DNA of 64,000 bases from contig NW_026555335.1 in NCBI RefSeq assembly GCF_029017545.1, positions 7,574,109 through 7,638,108 of the forward strand. Reading direction: 5' to 3'. The position numbers and the translations under genes are program-made. This DNA is from Prosopis cineraria (Eukaryota; Streptophyta; Magnoliopsida; Fabales; Fabaceae). The notes under the pieces are model-generated. The model did no database searches. It worked only from the letters and a program-made list of their open reading frames with translations, and was not told the origin of the DNA. Shown here in pieces: positions 58,296 to 64,000 of this stretch (within the stretch, counting starts at the first letter, position 1; every line of letters begins with the position of its first letter).

Positions 58296-59977
58296 CTTGA
58301 GAAAGTTTCCGAACATTCATGGGCCATATGTCGTTAGCATCACCATCTAACATGCGTTTTGCAACGACCATATTTGCTGCCTCAGAGGGATGGAAAGCGT
58401 CCCAGAACACGTACTTGGAACGATCCTCACAAACTGTTGATTCAGGAAAGCAAGGGATCAAACCGCCAAATCTTCCAGCCAGGTGACAGCACGACGAATC
58501 TGAATTCTCAAACCCTGTACGTTACCAAATGATCACACACCTTAATTATTAATCCTCTAAAATGAGATATATATATATATATGTATGTTCGACTCAAGCG
58601 CAAAGCTTCAGAAATGATACATATATATACCATATGCCTTGTAGTTCTGCAGAACGTCTTGCATGATGCGGTAACTATCTGCAAAAACATATATTGATCC
58701 TTGCAAGTTCTTGTTGAGTTTCTCAACGAGGCTCTTCAATTGAGAGTTGAAAGACTGAGCTAGCTGATTCGGGAAGCTCACACACCCATCTCCAGCGCCT
58801 GGGTTTATGTCCCTTTGACTTGGTATGCACCCAATAGGCCCCACATTTGCCACCATAAATTTTCTGGCTCCCAGATTGAACAATCGCTATGCAAATTAAT
58901 ATCAAACCAGAACTAATAAATAAGAAACATAACAACATGGGAAAAGATTCGAAGGTTTTGAGGAGGAAAATATATATAATTAATCATTACAGTGAGCTGT
59001 TGTCTGAAGGTTGATGCCATGGAGGCGACAAACACTTGAGGAGATATCAAGTCCCTCTCAGCGGGACTGGTGACTGTGGGTGCTATATAGTTGCTGAGGA
59101 AATCATTGGATCCCAAGGATACTATAAAGATAGCTTTTTTCAATAGATCTTGCGCTGCAGAATCACCCATCATGGAAATCATGTCTTGCCTGTTGTTTTC
59201 AAAGTTATCTATCTGAGAGTCCATGTTGATTCGACCAACCTAACAATCACAAGTAGACATTCTTAAAAACTATTATGGTTCTAAATTCACTTACAAAACC
59301 TACACCTCACAGATTCAAATCTTGCTGTCAATGTGCTTGTCTTGTTGAATCTCGAGCCAAGACCCAACTTACCTAAACTTTTTATTAAGAAAAATTGGAT
59401 GTTCATGTTTGTTTGGTCTGAATAAACTTACCCACATTTGTCCAGTATGAAGTAAAATGCCACCTCCACCTGAAGCGTAATTGACTCCCTTGAGAATAGC
59501 AGATGCTTGTGTAGTTGGAGCCATATAAGGAGGAATGAAACTAAGACCTAATTCATTCGCTGGTGGCACGCATGATTATAATTGAAAGACAAAAGAATAG
59601 TTATTAATTAATTTGCTAGCTAGTTTCAACCAAAGTAAGAAGAAAAATTAAAATGGAATAATTATATATATATATATGTATGTATATAAATCGTGCATGC
59701 CTAAGATATCTGCAATGGTTCTTCCGTTGGTGAAACGTCCTGACGGTCCTCCAAAGTCAATTCCATTGGGGTTGTAGTCTGCCTTGGCGAATGAAACAAG
59801 ATAGTTATTGTTGCCAGAATCAAGCAGCGAGTCTCCAAACACAAAAACTGCAGGAACTTTATCTGATGAGCAAATCCTAAACAAGACACAAATAAAAGCT
59901 GCTAAAAATTGCAATAATGCAACCCCACAAGTGAGAGGTTTTCTCAAATCAATGGGCATCAGAACCGACGTCGTCAT
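58291..59977 (-). CDS. GDSL esterase/lipase (SGNH hydrolase), 5 exons
   Basis: Exons in coding order: 59701-59977, 59432-59559, 58991-59239, 58631-58886, 58291-58514. They give 377 residues, usual for plant GDSL lipases. The ATG at 59977 gives a hydrophobic segment at about residues 16-34 followed by VPAVFVFGDS (Ser 50). Other blocks: GVNYASGGGGIL, then SLGSNDFLSNYI (Asn 180), GPIGCIPSQR, and DAFHPSEAAN with the catalytic Asp 342 and His 345. The S-G-N-H set is complete. It is expected to be secreted or extracellular and to hydrolyse acyl esters; the substrate is unknown. The first intron appears to use a GC donor (TTAG|GCATGC at 59700-59699) with a normal AG acceptor; no GT donor fits the required phase. 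Introns are short (80-160 bp) and AT-repeat rich. Confidence 0.9.
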
Positions 59978-60663
59978 AGAGACTGATTCAATCCAAGTCA
60001 ATCAACGTTTAGTGCTGGAGAACAATGCATGCACAAGGTAAGGGTATATATATATATATATATATATAAAAGGACATGGGACGGTTTCACCTGAAGTGGA
60101 GTAATAAGGGAATGTTAACGGAGGCCTTTAGTTAATATCTCATCTCTACTTGCCTTAACCACGAAAACGACACCCGGTATTATGCATGCAGAGTTCAAGT
60201 GTATTATATATATATATATATATATAACTAGCTAGAACCCTCACTTGCGTGTTACATTAATATATCCTATACTGCTAGTTTAATTTGTGTGTTTTGTATA
60301 TCACTTGTATACGCTTGTTTGTGTAGTTCCACATGGTGAAACCACACTAATGTGACAAATTGCAATTAATAATAAAATAAATGTTTTAAATAATCAATAC
60401 AAATAAAAAAATGAAAACTAATTAAGTTGTACCATCAAATCCCATCACTGTTTAAAAATCGCTGACTTTGTACGTACAAAAAAATTCATAATGATGATGA
60501 TGATGATGGATATGATTATTTAATTTACACAGCTTTTTGATCCATATAATGTGTTATATATTAAAATTAAACCTAAAAAAAAAAAAAACTAACAATGCTA
60601 TGCTGTAGGAAAATTTCACTGAAATACTACACGCGCGTGAATATGGAAGTTAGTCATCAACGT
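59978..60663 (-). promoter_or_regulatory. GDSL gene 5' flank with (TA)n tracts
   Basis: Two (TA)n microsatellites, at 60045-60068 and 60205-60226, lie upstream of the gene. A TATA function is possible but cannot be singled out. A (GAT)n run is near 60492-60508. No upstream gene is seen. Confidence 0.4.
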
Positions 60664-61088
60664 GAATGATATTATTAAATTAGAAACAAAACAACATAAA
60701 TCATGAAAGTTAAATTTTGGGCTATCCCTTGAAGTCCTCAAGGATGCCTGAATATACATATCACGAAACCGTTATTATTACTTGGAATCATAGGATGCCA
60801 ACTAGCCAGGCAAATGGTTACATGTTACCAAATCCTTCATTTGGCTAAGCGCAAAGTACCGTACATTTATTTTTTAGAATAATATTATTGAATTAGAAAC
60901 AAAACAACATAAATCATGAAAGTTAAATTTTGGGCTATCCCTTAAAGTCCTCAAGGATGCCTGAATATAAATATCACGAAACCATTATTATTACTCGGAA
61001 TCATTGGATGCCAACTAGCCAGGCAAATGGTTGCATGTTACCCTATCCTTCATTTGGCTAAGCGCAAAGTACCGTACATTTATTTTTA
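60664..61088. repeat. Tandem duplication, 213-bp unit, two copies
   Basis: Copy 1 (60664-60876) and copy 2 (60877-61088) are nearly identical. Both run from gaat[g/a]atattatt[a/g]aattaga to gcgcaaagtaccgtacattt, with few differences (cttgaag/cttaaag, accgtt/accatt, ttacca/ttaccc). The near-identity suggests a recent event. Confidence 0.9.
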
Positions 61089-62151
61089 TGAAGGGGGGAT
61101 AAAATCTAGTTTATTTAAAAAAATGATAAAAATTTTAACAAAAATGGATTAAAAAATAATTTTTATGTACATAATTTGAGTTTAATTATCCAATATTTAA
61201 GACCATTCAGTATACTTAGATTGATAGACAATGAATTTATCTTCTCGTTGGTTCAATAATTTATTTAGCTTTTAAAAGATTGCATTCAAACCTATTTGAC
61301 GCGACAACTCAAGTTTTGCCACCAGATGGGGAAGAGAATGATGAGATGGCATATAACCCAACTCACATAGCAACACGTTTCTGGAAAGAAAACAGCAAAA
61401 ATAAAATTTTCATTTTTGAAAAAATAAAATAATGCTGGCAATGATATATGGTACGGGTGCTTAATCAGATATTCTATTAATTATTAGGAGGCTTAGGGTG
61501 GGCACAGTGTCTGCGTGTAAAAAAAAAAAAAAAAAAAAAGGCCTAATATGCCTTTGATCAGCCACGTTGGGTTTCAGCTTGGTGTTCATAACGAACAATT
61601 TGAGCTGTCCAGATTTTTGATTTAGATAATTCGGATTTAAACATTTTATTTATATTTATTAAAATATAAAATTTTAATGTCTCTATCTTATCTTCAATTT
61701 GAATAATATCTATTTAATTTGTATGATCCAATTTAATATTAAATATTTTTATATTTTTTTATAATTTGACTATTCAATATAAAATAAAACTAAAAAAATA
61801 AAATCTATATATTTGAACCGTCCAGACTTTTACAGGTGCTCACCAAGTGATGATACTCGTCACCTAACGAGCATGGAACCCGGATGCTTGATCAGCGTGT
61901 TCAACATGCAGTGTGTATATATTTACAAAATTCTAAGACTAGCTGGTAGAAAGCTTTCATTATATTTAAACCTTCATATATAGTTGCAATATAACAAAAA
62001 ACCGCAAATTAATAACAAATATTTCTTTTGATTCATATTACAAAGTACTTCTAACTATTTTATTAGAATCAAGAAATAAATAAGTCATTGACTTTGTCTA
62101 AAAAAGAAAGAATAAAATTTCAATTATAAAAGTTTTCATCATGATATTTAT
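61089..62151. other. Intergenic region
   Basis: AT-rich. Poly-A run at 61519-61539. A degenerate direct repeat (tttgagctgtccagattttt near 61600 and tttgaaccgtccagactttt near 61812) and cttggtg/caccaag ends (61569 and 61842) hint at an old element. No gene is recognised. Confidence 0.4.
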
Positions 62152-62875
62152 TCATAACAGCAATATGGCGGCGGCGGCCATACTTTCATAGTGAAAGCAC
62201 ACTAGATAAAGAAAGACCTTTGTATGCAATCTTATATTCCCACACCAAGTGAAAAATGGCATAAGTTGTTGGCATATTCTAACAAAGCCACCCTTATCTG
62301 ATATTGACATAGATCGATCGCTCTTAAATGTTTTGCCCACCATATTACCTATTTGACTGAGAGGCTCAACATTATACAGCTCAAGAGGCAGATCAAGAAT
62401 TTGGATCCAGTTATAGAAATCTTGCATTGTCTATCAGCTCTCCACGGGTTGAAGTTTGGCCTCCCATTTTTGCACCAAAAGATAATGATCATCAATCATC
62501 CATGGCCCCTCCTAATAAGCATAATCTAAATCCTTCTTCTTCATGAAAGAAGCCACAAAATAACCATTACTCAAGGGAGTTATGAGCATTAGATCAGTTA
62601 ACCTCCATATACGCGCTAAGTGGGGTTGAAGAAATCCTAGGGGAATGGTCCTCCCAAGCACTTTGACAATCAACAAATTCATCCAAGGGTGACACCATGA
62701 TGTTTACCACTTTGCAAAGGCTTTAAGCTCAGTGAAATTGGTCCTTCGTCCTACTTCTTGCACATCATCATCCTCCTCTGAACCATCAGAGGTCTTGCTA
62801 CTCTGTTGTGCATGCAACTTGTGAAAATATCCCTTCCACCCATTCACAATATCATCGTTCGCATTTCGCATCATT
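62152..62875 (-). pseudogene. LINE ORF1-like remnant (DUF4283 / zinc-knuckle type)
   Basis: One minus-strand frame from 62875 to 62152, broken by stops, reads like the N-terminal DUF4283 domain of plant LINE/zinc-knuckle ORF1 proteins. Recognisable pieces: WMNLLIVKVLGRTIPLGFLQ, NGYFVASFMKKKDLDYAY, then GPWMIDDHYLLVQKW, then LDLPLELYNVEPLSQIG and KGGFVRICQQL. In-frame stops follow FAKW, DYAY and PVES. The zinc knuckle and ORF2 are absent here. Confidence 0.75.
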
Positions 62876-63349
62876 ATAAGATAGAAACTCCAACGAGTTT
62901 AAACTGAGTAAAGAGTCCTTATAGGATCCCCCGTGCTTCGAGTTATGCCCCACGGGGCGTTTGACCAATCTCCATACCATTCCTTCTATCCTCTATATAA
63001 AGGAGGCTTATGTATTCTTGATAAATGTCATACCCTCTCCGTCGTTAACCACCCCTTCCTTCCTACCCCTACCGGGACCACCACTACTCTCCTCACCATT
63101 CTTGTTTTAATATTTGCAAAAACATTAATGTCATACCGAACATAAAATATACAGTTCACAATAGGCTGCGCTGTTGCCTGTTCATGGATCTTAAAAAATG
63201 TAATTTTTTCCTCTAAAATTTCACATAAATTAAGGGATCATTTTTAGAATAGTGACAAAGACAATATGATTGATCAATTACATAATTCTTACATAAAAAT
63301 TTGATTAATAGTCAGCACTATTCTAAACTATAAAATTTCAATTGAATTA
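62876..63349. other. Intergenic region
   Basis: A 70-codon plus-strand frame (62933-63145) has no domain. Around 62990 is a TATA-like ctctatataaagg on the plus strand with a C-rich downstream stretch; it could belong to a repeat promoter. Confidence 0.35.
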
Positions 63350-63594
63350 CTCCTTCCATTAAAAAATGTAAAGCATTTTGAAGGAGTTGGATGTTCAAAA
63401 TATAAGGCATTTTTAATATTTGAGGTATAATCATTATTTTTTTTAAAGTGCCTCTATTGATAATAATTTTATATTTATTGTAGGATATTTAATAGAAATA
63501 AATATAAAAAAATATGGTTAGTTTGAAAGTAGTAACTACTTTATTTGCAGGTGAGATTCAATTAAAAATATCTTACATTTTTTAATGAAGGGAG
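63350..63594 (+). mobile_element. Stowaway-like MITE, copy 3
   Basis: 245 bp, starting ctccttccattaaaaaatgta and ending with its inverse (tacattttttaatgaagggag). TA lies at 63348-63349 and 63595-63596. Near full-length similarity to the copy at 2932. These are the best-preserved ends of the family in this window. Confidence 0.8.
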
Positions 63595-64000
63595 TATAAT
63601 TAATCAAAAAGGTTGAGGTTTAATATGAGTATTCCAACTCTTATCTAGTGTCTTTGGCCAAAAAAAGTCTTATCTATTGTCTGTGAACTGTGGTGACAAA
63701 ATCAAAAGAGTAAAGGTGCATTCTTATTCTTGAAGCATTATTTGAAAAGCTTTAACATTTTAAATTATTGATCAAAACAATTTTATTATTAAATTAAAGT
63801 AATATATTAAAATAGAGTATTTCTACCATTGTTGTCAAGTTTCTTAATAGTCAATGTTGTAGTTTTAGATAACATTTTAAAATGGCTGATGTTAAGAATT
63901 TGACAATAAAGGCAAAAATATTTCATTTCAATCACTTTAACAGTAAAATTGTTTTGAGCAATAGTTCAGATTTTGGAGTGGTAGCTACTCATTGAAGAAT
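63595..64000. other. AT-rich end of window
   Basis: No gene or element recognised. Confidence 0.5.

Overview
This is an AT-rich window from a plant nuclear genome, probably a eudicot. The evidence is spliced genes with GT-AG introns, land-plant gene families (clade-D PP2C, SPOT1-type membrane protein, GDSL lipase, ECHIA-type hydratase, CP1-type EF-hand protein), and dense plant transposon remains (CACTA, hAT, MULE, Stowaway-like MITEs, LINEs). I see no tRNA, rRNA, CRISPR array or bacterial-type operon. The species cannot be named from the sequence alone.

Six protein-coding genes are supported, all on the minus strand: a single-exon CP1-like EF-hand protein (6269-6787); a 15-exon SPOT1-like membrane protein (9538-15962); a 4-exon clade-D type 2C protein phosphatase (17214-20047); a single-exon small La-domain (LARP1-like) protein (31883-32575); a 3-exon peroxisomal enoyl-CoA hydratase/isomerase ending in SKL (43560-46173); and a 5-exon GDSL esterase/lipase (58291-59977). 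I derived the exon structures by hand from splice sites, reading-frame phase and family conservation. The genes do not form one pathway; what they share is orientation, not function.

The rest is mostly mobile DNA. 1-6.2 kb holds a hAT transposase remnant, a CACTA-like piece with a nested MITE, and fold-back elements. 21.3-26.3 kb is a 5'-truncated LINE on the minus strand, split by a 2.1 kb hAT element with perfect 8-bp target duplications. 26.3-33 kb is a tandem segmental duplication carrying an intact and a decayed La-domain gene. 33.3-34.7 kb is a second copy of the PP2C 5' flank. 36-39 kb may be an old LTR-type remnant. 39.2-40.8 kb is a MULE-like element with about 280-bp inverted ends. 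46.7-48.1 kb is a cluster of small non-autonomous elements.

The most striking structure is a complete-ended CACTA transposon at 49961-57672 (3-bp target duplication AGC). Both ends carry an array of imperfect palindromes built on the core AGAGGTGGCGTTT / AAACGCCACCTCT. Its interior keeps decayed transposase-associated, TNP2 N-terminal, ORF2 and C48 (Ulp1-like) protease segments, but the TNP2 core appears to be lost. I found no clearly new protein system. The palindrome-armed CACTA element and the paired duplications are the best leads.
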